DNA of 64,000 bases, from NCBI GenBank assembly GCA_963842775.1, contig CAWJHQ010000012.1, forward strand, positions 124,001 through 188,000, in the 5' to 3' direction. Below are positions 25,993 to 36,368 of the stretch, in pieces (the stretch's first letter is position 1; every line of letters begins with the position of its first letter). The DNA comes from R-RK-3 sp963842775. GTDB taxonomy: Bacteria; Pseudomonadota; Alphaproteobacteria; Rhizobiales; Rhodomicrobiaceae. Under the pieces are notes generated by a model. The model made no database searches. It saw only the letters and a list, made by a program, of their open reading frames with translations, and was not told the DNA's origin. The position numbers and the translations under genes were made by a program.

Positions 25993-28900
25993 TGGCAGAG
26001 ACGAGGCCCGAGGCACCGGCAGATTCCATTCGGATCCGATTGCTCGGCAGCCTCCAGGTTCGGCGAGGCGACCGAAATGAGGTGTTGCCCGCGTCCAAGC
26101 GAGCACGAGCCCTGCTCGGCTATCTGGTGGCGACCGGCAAGGCGCACACGCGGCGGCATCTCTGTGACCTGCTGTGGGATGGGCCGGACGACCCGCGCGC
26201 CGCCTTGCGCTGGAGCTTGGCCAAGCTGCGGCCGGTCGTGAACACGGACGGGACTGCGCGACTCAAGGCTGACCGGGATCACGCAGCTTTCGACGCAGAT
26301 GACAGCTTCGTCGACATCGTCCGGGCGGCCGATCTGCTGGCTCCAGGGATAGGCGAAGTTACCGTCGAGGCGCTGGAGGAGGCCGCGCTGCTGTTGGAAG
26401 GCGAGTTCCTCGACGGCCTCGACCTTCCTGATTGCTATCAATTCTACAACTGGTGCATGTCCGAGCGCGAACGACTTGGGCAGTTGCGCCGGCGGACGCT
26501 CGAAGCACTCATTGGGCGTCTCGACGGCGACCCGGAGCGCGCGCTCGGACATGCGCGCACGCTGGTTGCCGCCGATCCGCTTTCAGAGGCCGCCCATGCG
26601 CGTTTCGTCGGGCTGCTGGTCGAACTCGGCCGAGTGCGAGACGCTGACACTCACTATGAGTATGCGCGCGAGCTGCTTCGGCGCGAGCTGGCGGCGCCGC
26701 TCTCGGGCGAGCTTCGCCGCCCAACGGCGTTACCCAACAAGAGCGCCCCAAACGCCGTCCTGGAAACGCCGGCGATCCCGGCGAGGAACGATGACCCCTC
26801 TGCCCCGCCTCCGTCGGGGTCCACGCCGTTCCTTGGGCGCGACGCCGAGAGGCGCGCCATCGAGTTCCGCCGTGCGGTCGCTATCAACCGGCGTTGCTCA
26901 GAAGATGATGCTGTTTACCGGGGAGCCGGGGATCGGCAAATCAAGGCTCCTCCAGCTGGCCACTGAGATCTCCGCCAGTGCCGGCGTGCATGTGGTAAGC
27001 GCCCGTTGTTTCGAGGCGGAAATGATTCGCCCTTACGGCTTGTGGATCGATGCCCTACGCACCTCGTCGCCTGATGAGATAAGCGTGGATCAAAGACCGG
27101 ACTATTTGACGCCAGGTTTCCTGACCCCGCCGCGACGCAGGACCAACTGGAATCGCGCGACAAGCTGTTTGCAACCGTTGCAAGCCGGCTCGTGGAAATG
27201 TCAGGAAACCAACCTTTGACCGTGGCTTTGGATGACCTGCAATGGATAGACGAAGCGTCCGCATGTCTCCTCCACTATGTTCTCCGGACCGCCAGACCAA
27301 TGCGTCATGTCTTGTTCGTCGGAGCTGCCCGCGACGGCGAGATTGACGACAATCCGGTGGCGCGGCGGTTGGCTTGCGTCGCTCAAACGAGATCGGCTCA
27401 TCCACACATATGCGGTGCCTCCGTTGGAGCGTACTGAAATCGCCGCGCTATTTCCCGGGCGGCTATCGGAGAGCGAAGCGACCGACATCTGGCGAGCATG
27501 CGGGGGTAATCCGCTATTCGCCATTGAGATGGCCCGCTCAGAGCCGCACGGGCGCCAGTTTCACAGCCGCGACATCTCAGGTCTGATCGCCGATCGGCTC
27601 GATCGGCTCGAAGAGCCGGCGCGCGAGCTGATCCAGTTCGCCTCCGCGATCGGTCGCGCGTTCGGCCCCGAGCTCGTCAGCACCGCGTTGGCGCGCCCGG
27701 AGATCTCGGTGCTCAGAGAACTGGACGGGCTGGAGCGCCGAGGGCTCTTACGCAGCCTCCCGGACGCCAGATACGACTTTGTGCATGATATTGTGCGTCG
27801 GGAGACTTACCAGCGCCTCTCGCAGCCTCACCGCCGCATAATTCACCGAAGACTAAGTCAAGCGTTGGCGGACGCCGCCAGAAGCAATGAGAGCCTGTTC
27901 GGCGACCTCGCCCATCAGGCAGGGCTTGCCCAAGAGCATGGGCTTGCTGCCGAAGCTTGCATTTCGGTTGGTGAACGATGCCTGCGGCTGTTTGCCAATG
28001 CCGAGGCGACCAACGCCGCGGATCGCGGGCTCGCGCACCTTGAGCACATCACCGCGGCGTCCGAGCGCGTTCGCCTGCAGATATCGCTCTTCCGCATCAA
28101 AGCCTTTGCAGCCGCAAGCCCCGGCGCGCCGGCCGTGCCCGAGTTGATGGACGGCCTCAGGCGCGCCATCGATCATGCTGAGAGCCTCGGTCTTCACGCC
28201 GCCGCAAGCCTGGGATCCCACGTCTTATCGTGGATCACCCAGAGGAGGAACGATATGAGTGGCGTGCGCCTCGCGACGCTGCACGCCGAGGCCATGAGCC
28301 GCACGACCGACCAGGCGACACGCTGCCATCAGCTTGCCAATACCGGGAGATGCCTGCTCGACGTCGAGCAGGAGATCGACCAGGCGCGCGCGTTCCTGCA
28401 TGAAGCTGATATGCTCGCTGCACGGCTCAATCTGCGCTTCGTCGAGCTCGACTGGGGGAAGGGGTTGATCGCGCGTTGGGACGGGAACCTCGAGGCCGCG
28501 CACGCAGCGATGAGCCGCGCGCTTGCACTTGCACGTATGCGAGAGGAGCGCTGGCGCGAAATCGAATGCCTGGTCTGGCTCGCCAAGATCGATCTTGAGC
28601 GCCACCGGCCCGACGCCGTTACCGCTTGGTGCGAGGACATGATCAGCGTCGCAGCGCGCATGGGTGACCCGCAGGCGCCGACGGCCGAGGCGCTTGCCGC
28701 ACTCGCGGATTATCGGAAACTCGGTCGCGCTGCCGTTCCGGACCTTGAAAAGGCGCTTGCCTGTCTGCGCGCATTCGACGACAAGGCCGCCCTGGCTTAT
28801 GCGCTGAACCAGTATGCGTCTGTCGAGCTCGAGCAAGGCAACTGTGAGGCCGCGCAAACGCTCGCGGAGGAGGCGCTGACGGCGGCGACGGCAGCACGCA

Positions 28901-29100
28901 GAACCACCGAGGTCGTCGTAGCGAACACCATTCTGCTCCAGGCCTTCGTTGCGAAGGGAGATCGCTCGGCTGCACTGCTCCCGCTCGCGCGGCTGACGTC
29001 TACTGGAGGCGGGCAGGCCCTCAGTGCTCGTGCCCGATCCTCCGTGGAAGCAGCCTACGGGCTCATGCCGCAATCGTTCCAACGCAGATTCAAACGATAG
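25959..29100 (+). pseudogene. BTAD-AAA-TPR transcriptional regulator (SARP/adenylate-cyclase-like), three frameshifts
   Basis: The N-terminus has an OmpR-like winged helix (IRIRLLGSLQVRRGD, RHLCDLLWDGPDDPRAALRW) and a bacterial activator helix-rich domain (GEFLDGLDLPDCYQFYNWCM). An AAA ATPase follows with Walker A FTGEPGIGKSRLL and Walker B TVALDDLQWIDEAS, then a long TPR-like C-terminus (residues about 600-1045). The frame changes near 26880-26900, 27090-27115 and 27370, all inside the ATPase domain. Intact it would be about 1045 residues. It lies upstream of the DUF4242 gene. Confidence 0.8.
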
Positions 29101-29145
29101 TGGGCGACGTAGATCACTCTACCCGCAAGCCCGAAGGAGGTTTCG

Positions 29146-29409
29146 ATGTCTGTCATTATCGTCGAACGATCGTTCGACACTCCACCGTCCGATGCCGAGC
29201 TCAAGGCAGTCGCCGACCGCCAGGCACAGTGCCTCGAAATCTATGGGGTCACCTGGAAAACGAGCATCCTATCGACCGACCGCAAGCGCATGGTCTGCGA
29301 GTACATAGCCGCGGACACCGAAAGTGTGCGGAAAGTGCAGCGTGAGGCGCAGGCTCCTTTCGAGCGCATCTGGGCAGGGGCGGCGATAGACCCGTTCGAT
29401 CGCATCTGA
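29146..29409 (+). CDS. DUF4242 family small protein (SCO4226-type nickel-binding fold)
   Basis: An 87-residue protein with IIVERSFDTPPSDAELKAVA, ERIWAGAAIDP near the end, and a single ferredoxin-like domain. GAAGGAGG lies upstream of ATG 29146. Proteins of this family often sit beside BTAD/AAA regulators, as here. SCO4226 binds nickel, but whether the ligands are kept is not established. Confidence 0.82.
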   Translation: MSVIIVERSFDTPPSDAELKAVADRQAQCLEIYGVTWKTSILSTDRKRMVCEYIAADTESVRKVQREAQAPFERIWAGAAIDPFDRI

Positions 29410-29610
29410 CGGGAGGGTGATGATCGCGACGAGATCCTGTCAGTCACCACTTTTCTCAACCGCTTGCTGCCCTCGAAATCCCGATGCGCCGGGGGTCGCT
29501 GGAAAAAGCGTCAAATGTCCGGCTTGGGTCACGAACCGAAGCGGACGGAATACCTGCTTTGAGGCGTAGGCGATTGCGCATGATGCGGTCAGCTGCGCTG
29601 CCTATCGCTG

Positions 29611-30399
29611 CTATAGGACACTCGCTATGAACTGCGCGAACTCGGTCGTGCGCGGATTGGCAAACAGCTTGTCGGTCGGGCCGATTTCCCAGACCTTGCC
29701 TTTGTGCATGAAGAGGGTGATGTCTGCAACGCGGCGGGCGAAGCCCATCTCGTGGGTGACGAGCACCATCGTCATGCCGCGCTGGCGCAGATCCTCCATC
29801 ACCTTCAGTACCTCGGCGGTCAGTTCCGGATCGAGCGCGGAGGTCACCTCGTCGAACAGCATCACCTGCGGCGACAGGGCCAGCGACCGCGCGATCGCAA
29901 CGCGCTGCTGCTGGCCGCCGGAAAGCTGCTCGGGATAGGCGTCGATCTTTTCCGACAGGCCGACCTGCTTCAGCACCTCGGCGGCGATGCTTCTTGCCTC
30001 GGCCTTCGGCTTCTTCTGCACCAGCGTCAAAGCGAGGGTGATGTTCCGCTCCACCGTCAGATGCGGAAACAGATTATAGCTCTGGAACACCATGCCGACC
30101 GCCTGGCGAAGCTGTCTCTTATCGAGCTTGCCAGGCAGGCTCACGCGATGGCCGCAGACGTCGATCTCGCCGCTCTGGATCGTCTCCAGCCCGTTCATGC
30201 AGCGGAGCAGCGTACTCTTGCCGGAGCCGCTGCGGCCGATGATGGCGACCATCTGTCCACGCATCACGTCGAAGGACACGCTGTCGAGCACGCGGACTGC
30301 GCCGAAATCCTTCACGACATTCGACACGCGCACGACCATCTCGGCGGCGGCATCAGGCGCTGCCGGCGCGGCGTCCTTGCGCATATCAGCGAGCGACAT
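29611..30399 (-). CDS. polar amino-acid-type ABC transporter ATP-binding protein (GlnQ/HisP)
   Basis: A 262-residue ATPase with Walker A GRSGSGKST, Q-loop FQSYNLFPHLTV, signature LSGGQQQRVAI, Walker B VMLFDEVTSALDPE and H-loop VTHEMGFARRVAD. It overlaps the permease gene by 14 nt and ends the operon that begins with the binding proteins and dehydrogenases near 37 kb. It likely energises both permeases. Confidence 0.92.
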   Translation of the reverse strand: MSLADMRKDAAPAAPDAAAEMVVRVSNVVKDFGAVRVLDSVSFDVMRGQMVAIIGRSGSGKSTLLRCMNGLETIQSGEIDVCGHRVSLPGKLDKRQLRQAVGMVFQSYNLFPHLTVERNITLALTLVQKKPKAEARSIAAEVLKQVGLSEKIDAYPEQLSGGQQQRVAIARSLALSPQVMLFDEVTSALDPELTAEVLKVMEDLRQRGMTMVLVTHEMGFARRVADITLFMHKGKVWEIGPTDKLFANPRTTEFAQFIASVL

Positions 30400-31033
30400 T
30401 CAGCCTCCTCTCGAGATAGCGGCTGCTGACTGACAGCGGATAGCACATGGCGAAGTAGATCGCGGCGACACAGGTGAAGACGAAGAACGGCTCGAAGGTC
30501 GAATTATTGACGATCTGCCCGGCGCGCGACAGCTCGACGAAGCCGATGATCGAGGCGAGCGAGGTGCTCTTCACGATCTGCACCATGAAGCCGACCGTCG
30601 GCGGAATGGCGATGCGCGTCGCCTGCGGCAGGATCACATAGGCATATTGCTGGAAGCGATTGAGGCCGAGGCAGTCGGAGGCTTCCCATTGCGTGCGTGG
30701 CACCGCCTGGATGCAGCCGCGCCAGATCTCGCCGAGGAATGCCCCGGCGTAGAGCGTCAGCGAAAGTCCGGCCGCGACGATCGGGCTCAGCCTGTAGCCG
30801 AGGATGCTGAGCCCGAAATAGGACAGGAATAGCAGGATAAGGAGCGGCGTGCCCTGAACGAGCTGGATATAGGCCGCGGCGAGAAGCTGCAGGACGCGCA
30901 GCCGCGACACGCGGCCAAGCGCCAGCGTCATGCCGAGCACCGCGCCGCCGGCGAAAGCCAGCAGCGACAACAGAATGGTCCACTTCGCGGCGTCGAGCAG
31001 ATAATAGACATGGACGCTGGTGAATTGGACCAT
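30386..31033 (-). CDS. polar amino-acid-type ABC transporter permease
   Basis: A 215-residue membrane protein with LLSLLAFAGGAVLGMTLALG, QLVQGTPLLILLFLSYFG and a coupling loop WEASDCLGLNRFQQY. It starts 6 bp after the stop of the other permease and is followed at once by the ATPase. Confidence 0.9.
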   Translation of the reverse strand: MVQFTSVHVYYLLDAAKWTILLSLLAFAGGAVLGMTLALGRVSRLRVLQLLAAAYIQLVQGTPLLILLFLSYFGLSILGYRLSPIVAAGLSLTLYAGAFLGEIWRGCIQAVPRTQWEASDCLGLNRFQQYAYVILPQATRIAIPPTVGFMVQIVKSTSLASIIGFVELSRAGQIVNNSTFEPFFVFTCVAAIYFAMCYPLSVSSRYLERRLNVAR

Positions 31034-31039
31034 GCGCCC

Positions 31040-31723
31040 TCACAAAGCCGTGCCGAGCCGGCGGCGCCTCGCGAACAGCGCAAGGCCGAGCCCCCAGAAG
31101 CCCAGGCGATAGAGAAATGACAGGAAGAGATAGACGACGGCGACGACGACATACACCTCGAAGCTTCGATAGGTGTCGGACTGGATGACGTTGGCGACGG
31201 CGGTCAGTTCCTCCGCGGAGATCTGCGAGGTGATGCTCGATGCCAGCATCAGCAGCACGAACTGGCTTGTGAGCGCGGGATAGACGCGCTCGATCGCGGG
31301 CAGCAGCACGACATGCCCGATGACCTGCAGCCGGTTAAGGCCGAGGCAATCGCCAGCCTCGATCTGCGTCCTCGGGATGGACTCGATGCCGGCGCGCATG
31401 ATCTCCGTCGTATAAGCACCGACATTGATGACCAGCGCGATGACCGCCGAGGTCTCGGCATTGAGCTTCAGCCCGAGGCTGGCGATGCCGAAATAGACGA
31501 TGAAGATCTGCACCAGCAGCGGCGTGTTGCGGATGATCTCGACATACGCGCCGACGAGCCGTCCGATAGCGGCATGCGCATAGACGCGCAGCACCGCGCA
31601 GACCGTCCCAACCATGAAGCCGAGCGCGATCGAGACCACCGTCAGCTTGATGGTCAGCCACGCGCCGCCGAGGAAGGCCGGCCATGTTTGCGCCAGGAAT
31701 GAGAAGTCGAACTGATAGGTCAT
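31040..31723 (-). CDS. polar amino-acid-type ABC transporter permease
   Basis: A 227-residue membrane protein starting MTYQFDFSFLAQTWP, with WLTIKLTVVSIALGFMVGTV, IIRNTPLLVQIFIVYFG and EAGDCLGLNRLQVIGHVVLL. The open frame runs upstream into the end of the amidohydrolase only because that gene is frameshifted. The real start is set by homology and a GGAGG 3 nt upstream, which is unusually close. Confidence 0.88.
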   Translation of the reverse strand: MTYQFDFSFLAQTWPAFLGGAWLTIKLTVVSIALGFMVGTVCAVLRVYAHAAIGRLVGAYVEIIRNTPLLVQIFIVYFGIASLGLKLNAETSAVIALVINVGAYTTEIMRAGIESIPRTQIEAGDCLGLNRLQVIGHVVLLPAIERVYPALTSQFVLLMLASSITSQISAEELTAVANVIQSDTYRSFEVYVVVAVVYLFLSFLYRLGFWGLGLALFARRRRLGTAL

Positions 31724-31755
31724 CGCCCTCCGCCGTCTTCTCTCACGTACACTCG

Positions 31756-32682
31756 TCAGTGAGTGGACAGGCGCGCGCAGCGCGTCCGCCGGAATGCCGT
31801 AGATGCGCACCGCATTGCCGGCGAACATCTGCTGCCGCTCGCTATCGGAGAAACCCCGCGTGATGACGTCGAAGCCGCCGAAGATTTCGTCGAATGTTCC
31901 GCACAGGCCGTCGACCGGGAAATTGCTGGCAAACATGCAGCGCTCCGGGCCGAACAGATCGATGGTCGTCAGCACGACCTGCCGGTTCGAATTCAGCCGT
32001 CCACGGTTTTCCCGGCTGCCCGAGGCCGGAAATTTTGACCGCGGCGTTCGGGCAGGCGGCCAGCAGCGCCATTCCGGAGGCCCAGGCGGCCACGGCGTCG
32101 GGGCTGCGGTCCGCCGGCAGGCCGGTATGGTCGAGGATGATCTGCGTATCCGGAAAGGCGCGGGCGACATCGGCGGCCTCGTGCAGATGCCACCACGGCG
32201 TTTGCAGGTCATAGCGGAGGCCGAGTTTGCTAAGCGCGGCAAAACCTTCGCGCCACGTCGCATCCATCATGCCGCCGGGGCTGCCGTCCCGCGGCGTGGC
32301 GATTGGCGCGCGGCTTCTGCCGGACACCGCGCACGAAATCGAAGCCAGCGAGCCGCTCCAGCACCGGAATGGCGTCATCGCGGTCGAGCCACGCCTGCGC
32401 CACCGCAACGGACGGATATCCGGTGACGCGCCGCAGCTCCTTCACATAGGCCATCTCGCCGATGGGGTCGCGCGGGTCCCATTCGGTCTCGATATAGACC
32501 GTGCCCGCGACACGGTACTTGCGGGCATCGCGGAGGTAGTCGTCCGGCAGATAGCGGCGCTTGATGGCGCTGTAATCGCCATAACGGAACGCCACCGGCT
32601 TGTCGGCGAGCCAGGGGTGATAGTTGCGCACCGGGTCCCAAAAATGCTGGTGGGCGTCGACGATGGTCAGTTGCTCAGTCAT
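31756..32682 (-). pseudogene. amidohydrolase-fold lactonase-like protein (fuconolactonase/LigI type), frameshifted
   Basis: A TIM-barrel metal hydrolase. The N-terminal IVDAHQHFWDP carries metal ligands, then VAGTVYIETEWDPRDPIGEM, IILDHTGLPADRSPD and CMFASNFPVDGL. These pieces are in successive frames, with one extra base at each of about three places. The 3' end is uncertain; a TGA at 31756-31758 fits a protein of about 305 residues. Its start overlaps the PdxA-like stop (ATGA). Related enzymes open sugar-acid lactones. Confidence 0.75.
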
Positions 32683-33724
32683 GGCGTTCCACCTGCTGAC
32701 GCTGACTTGGCGATCTTGGCTCGGGCGATGCCGACGCACAGGTCGAAGGCCGCCTGAATGCCCTCGACATTGGCGATGCCCCGGCCTGCGATGTCGAAAG
32801 CCGAGCCGCTGCGCGCAAGTCGTGATCGGCACAGGCTGGCCGCCGTGGAGCGTCACGCCATTGTCGAAGCCGATCAGCTTCATCGCGATCTGGCCTTGAT
32901 CGTGATACATCGACACAATGCCGTTCAGCCCGCTGCGTTTCGCCGTCAGGAACATCGTGTCGGGCGAGAGAGGCCCGATGGCATCGACCCCGGCCTGGCG
33001 CATGGCCTCGGCGGCCGGGCCGATCACCTCGATCTCCTCGCGGCCGATCGAGCCGCCATCGCCGGCATGCGGATTGAGACCGGCCACGCCGATGCGCGGG
33101 CGCGCGACGCCTGCATCCTTCAAGGCGTCGTCGAGAATGCGGATGGCTTCGCAGACACCGTCATAGGTGATGTGATCCGCTACCGCCCGGATCGGGATAT
33201 GCGAGGTGACGCGCGAGGTCCAGAGCGCGCCGGTGATGTTGAATTCCGAGATGGTCCGGTCATGGCCGAACAGCGCCTTCATGAAGCGCATCTCGTCCTC
33301 ATAGGCGAGGCCGGCGAGATGCATCGCATGCTTGTTCAGCGGGCCGAAGACGATGCCGTCGATCGCGCCGGATTTCGCGGCGCCGACGGCGGCTTCCAGG
33401 CTTTTGATCGATGCCTTGCCCGATGAGGCCGTCGATTGACCGACGACAATGTCGGAGGCCGCGATGAGCGGCAAGGGCAGCAGCGTCGGCCGGCCGGGCG
33501 CGAAGCTGATCTCCTTCCAATCCGCCGCGAGTTGCGGGGTGAGCTGTATTCCGGGCGATCGCCTCGCCGGTCGCCCGAATGGACGGGTCGGTGAGCACGA
33601 CGACATCGGCCTCGTCGTAATTCTGCGGCCGCGCCAGCAGCTTCACGACGATCTCCGGCCCGATCCCGCTGGGATCGCCGAGAAGAACTCCGATCCTTGG
33701 GCGCCTGTGTCCTTGACTTGTCAT
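32679..33724 (-). pseudogene. PdxA family 4-phospho-hydroxy-acid dehydrogenase (PdxA2-like), two frameshifts
   Basis: Related to 4-hydroxythreonine-4-phosphate dehydrogenase. It shows GVLLGDPSGIGPEIVVKLLA, GPLNKHAMHLAG, GLNPHAGDGGSIGREE and MYHDQGQIAMKLIGFDNGVT, which hold the metal-binding histidines and phosphate contacts. One extra base near 33553 and another near 32813 break the frame; removal gives a protein of about 347 residues. Outside vitamin B6 loci, PdxA2 proteins oxidise phosphorylated threonate or erythronate, which fits this catabolic setting. Confidence 0.82.
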
Positions 33725-33796
33725 GGCGTTCCGCTTGCCGATCCACGAGGGGACGAGCCGCCGCTAAACGGCAGCGGCCCGTGACGAGAGGCGAAC

Positions 33797-34588
33797 TCAG
33801 CTATCGCCGGCCTTGAGAATTTCCGGCGCGACGCTGACGCCGTGATAGGCCTTGTAGATATCGTCGAGCTTCCGGTTCTTCAGATTGGCCTTAACCCAGC
33901 TATTCACCCATTCCTTGAGCTTGGGCTCGTTCTGGCGCATGCCGATGCCGAGAAGGTTGGTCTGCATCACGATCTTGGTCTCGACCGTGCGGGCCGGGTT
34001 CTTCTTGTTGATCGCGGGCAGCAGCGAGCGGGCGGTGGCGAGGATGTCCGCCTGCCCCGACGCGACGGCGAGCGCCATGGTCGAAGTCGTCCTCATAGCG
34101 CACGAGCTGGGCGTCCTTCGCAAGCTTGGTCAGGTCGGTGTCCTGCGTGGTGCCGCGCACGACGGCCACGCGCTTGCCGGCGAGATCGGCATAGTCCTTG
34201 ATCTCGATGCCCTTCAGCCCCGCCACCACGGAGAGATGGTCGGCGTAGGGGATCGAGAAGTCGACCACCTTGGCCCGCTCCGGGGTGATCGAGAGCGTCG
34301 AAACCACGAGGTCGGCCTTACCGGTCTGCAGCGAGGGTATGCGCGAGGGGCCGTTGGTCGTCACGATCTCCAGTTCGACGCCGAGGTCCTTGGCGAGGGC
34401 GCGGGCCAGATCGACATCGGAGCCGGTCGGCTGCATCTTGTCGTCCGTCATCCCGAAAGGCGGAATGGCGAGATCGATGGCGATACGGACCTTCTTGGCG
34501 GCGCGGATGTCGTCGAGCGTATCGGCCTTGGCGGGCGCCGCGAGCGCGAAGCAGGCAAGCGCGGCAGCCAGCGCGAGGCGCGCGGCAT
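33797..34588 (-). pseudogene. amino-acid-type ABC substrate-binding protein, frameshifted
   Basis: A SBP_bac_3 protein. The region MTDDKMQPTGSDVDLARALA, SLQTGKADLVVSTLSITPER and KRVAVVRGTTQDTDLTKLAK is in one frame, and ASGQADILATARSLLPAINK to the end in another, with an extra base near 34080. The signal-peptide region (ARLALAAALACFALAAPAKA) is out of frame with the only nearby ATG, so the start is approximate. It is a close paralogue of the next gene. Confidence 0.78.
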
Positions 34589-34650
34589 GAACGTCTCCGA
34601 GATTTCCAAAGGTCGTTTCCTCCCGGTTGATCTGTGCTCTTGCGGCACGA

Positions 34651-35456
34651 TCAGGCGCCTTCCTTGGTGATCTCTTCCGGCAGATCGTTGCCGTGGTATT
34701 TCTTGTAGATCTCGTTCAGCTTGCCATTCTTGAGATTGGTCTTGACCCAATCATTGACTTGCTGAAGCAGACGCGTCTCGCCCTTGCGCACGCCGATCCC
34801 GAGCTTGAAGGACTCCAGCACGAATTTCAGCTCCAGCTCGCGCGCAGGCGTTCTTCTTGGCAATCGGCCCGAGCAGGAATTCCGCGGTGGTGAACAGATC
34901 GATCTGCCCGCTGACAAAGGCCTGCGCGGTCGTGGCGTCGTCCTCGTAGCGGACCACCTTGGCGTTCTTCGCGTTTCTGGTCAGCCAGGTGTCGTGGGTG
35001 GTGCTGCGGGTTGTGCCGACCGTCTTGCCGTCGAGACCCGGCGAGATCCTTGACAGGAATGCTCTTCATGCCGGCGAGCACGGTGCGCAGCGGCGCATAG
35101 GGGACGGAGAAGTCGATCACCTGCGCCCGCTCCGGCGTTATCGAGAGCGTCGAGATGACGAGATCGGCCTTGCCCGACTGGAGTGAGGGGATGCGCGACG
35201 CCCCGGTGGTCGGGACGTGTTCGAACTCGGCGCCGAAATCCTTCGCCAGCAGCTTCGCCGTATCGATATCGGAGCCGGTCGGCTGCATCTTTTCGTCGGT
35301 CATGCCGTAGGGCGCGACACCCAGATCGACGGCGATGCGGATCTTCTTGGCCGCGCGGATGTCATCCAGCGCATCGGCGTTGGCGGCCGCGCATGTGGCC
35401 AGCAGCGCCGCGGAGGCGATTATCGCGCTCCGGATCAGGTTCAGCGGTTTCATCAT
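34651..35456 (-). pseudogene. amino-acid-type ABC substrate-binding protein, paralogue, two frameshifts
   Basis: The signal peptide MMKPLNLIRSAIIASAALLA precedes a mature domain opening ALDDIRAAKKIRIAVDLGVA. SLQSGKADLVISTLSITPER matches the neighbouring protein almost word for word. Frame changes near 35040 and 34850 split off VRYEDDATTAQAFVSGQIDL and the C-terminal ELELKFVLESFKLGIGVRKG. GGGAGGAA precedes the start. The tandem pair probably serves one membrane complex with two ligand specificities. Confidence 0.78.
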
Positions 35457-35525
35457 TTCCTCCCACTTCGTCTTTTATGACTTGTCTTTGCGTCTGGTAG
35501 AGCTGCGTGATCGCGGCCGGATCGG

Positions 35526-36368
35526 TCATCTCGTTGTCCGGCGTGACGAAAGCCTCGTGCTGGCGCGATAGCCGCGCCGATCAGCGGCAGAGCACAGCCC
35601 CAACGCCTCGACGGTGTCGCCGACGGCGTGCATGTCCTTCAGAAGCTGGCGGGCGTAGGCGCGGGGCGGCGTCGAAGTCGCGCGCCTGCATGCGCGGATA
35701 GAGCTGCTGCAGCAGGTTGCTGTCGGCATGGCCGCCTGCGAGGCATTGCGGCAGGCGCGCGGCGTCGATGCCGGAGGCTTCCGCGAGCGCCAGGGCTTCG
35801 GCCATCACGACATAGTTGGTGCCGACGATGGCCTGGTTGATAACCTTGGCCATCTGGCCCGCGCCGTTCGGTCCCATGTGGGTGAAGTTAGCCGACAGGT
35901 CGGCCATAACGGGCCGGACGGCCTCGATGTCGGCCGCCTCGCCGCCGGCCATCACGGTCATGGTGCCGTCGCGCGCTGCGACGGGGCCGCCGGAGACGGG
36001 CGCGTCGATCCAGGCCATGCCTTTCTCGCGCTGGAGCCGCACGGCGAGTTCGCGCGTGCGGCTCGGATCGGCGGTGGAATGGTCGATCAGGATTTTGCCG
36101 TCTATGTTGGCCTGGGCGACGCCCCTCGGGCCGAAGACGCATTCCTCGACGGCCTTGGTGTGCAACACGCACATCAGCACAATGTCGCTCGCCTCGGCGA
36201 CGGCGGCCGGCGATGGCGCCGCGATCAGCACCGGCATCGACGACAGGCGGCAACACGCTCCGGCTCCAGATTCCAGACAGTCAGCGGCCAGCCCTTGTCG
36301 AGCAGACGCAGCGACATCGCCGTGCCCATCAGGCCAAGGCCGATGAATCCGAGGCGCTGGCGCGTCAT
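35526..36368 (-). pseudogene. HIBADH family NAD(P)-dependent hydroxy-acid dehydrogenase, frameshifted
   Basis: MTRQRLGFIGLGLMGTAMSL holds the Rossmann GxGxMG motif. IDAPVSGGPVAARDGTMTVM is the substrate motif and GQMAKVINQAIVGTNYVVMA contains the catalytic lysine. Frame changes occur near 36250 and 35660, and at least one more near the end, so the 3' limit is approximate. The start overlaps the stop of the sister gene (ATGA). Related enzymes include 3-hydroxyisobutyrate, tartronate semialdehyde and L-threonate dehydrogenases. Confidence 0.78.

Noticed and set aside
25959..26966. Reading the first BTAD piece as a complete 335-residue SARP regulator
   Set aside because: Walker A and the rest of an AAA-TPR protein follow directly in adjacent frames, so the short form is a truncation product of the frameshift.
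31040..32263. Apparent 407-residue fusion of amidohydrolase C-terminus and ABC permease
   Set aside because: The amidohydrolase part is only in phase because of indels. The permease has its own ATG with GGAGG and a normal N-terminus.
32679..33724. Genuine pyridoxine-biosynthesis pdxA
   Set aside because: It is embedded in a transporter/dehydrogenase catabolic operon and lacks B6 or ksgA neighbours, so a PdxA2-like role is preferred.
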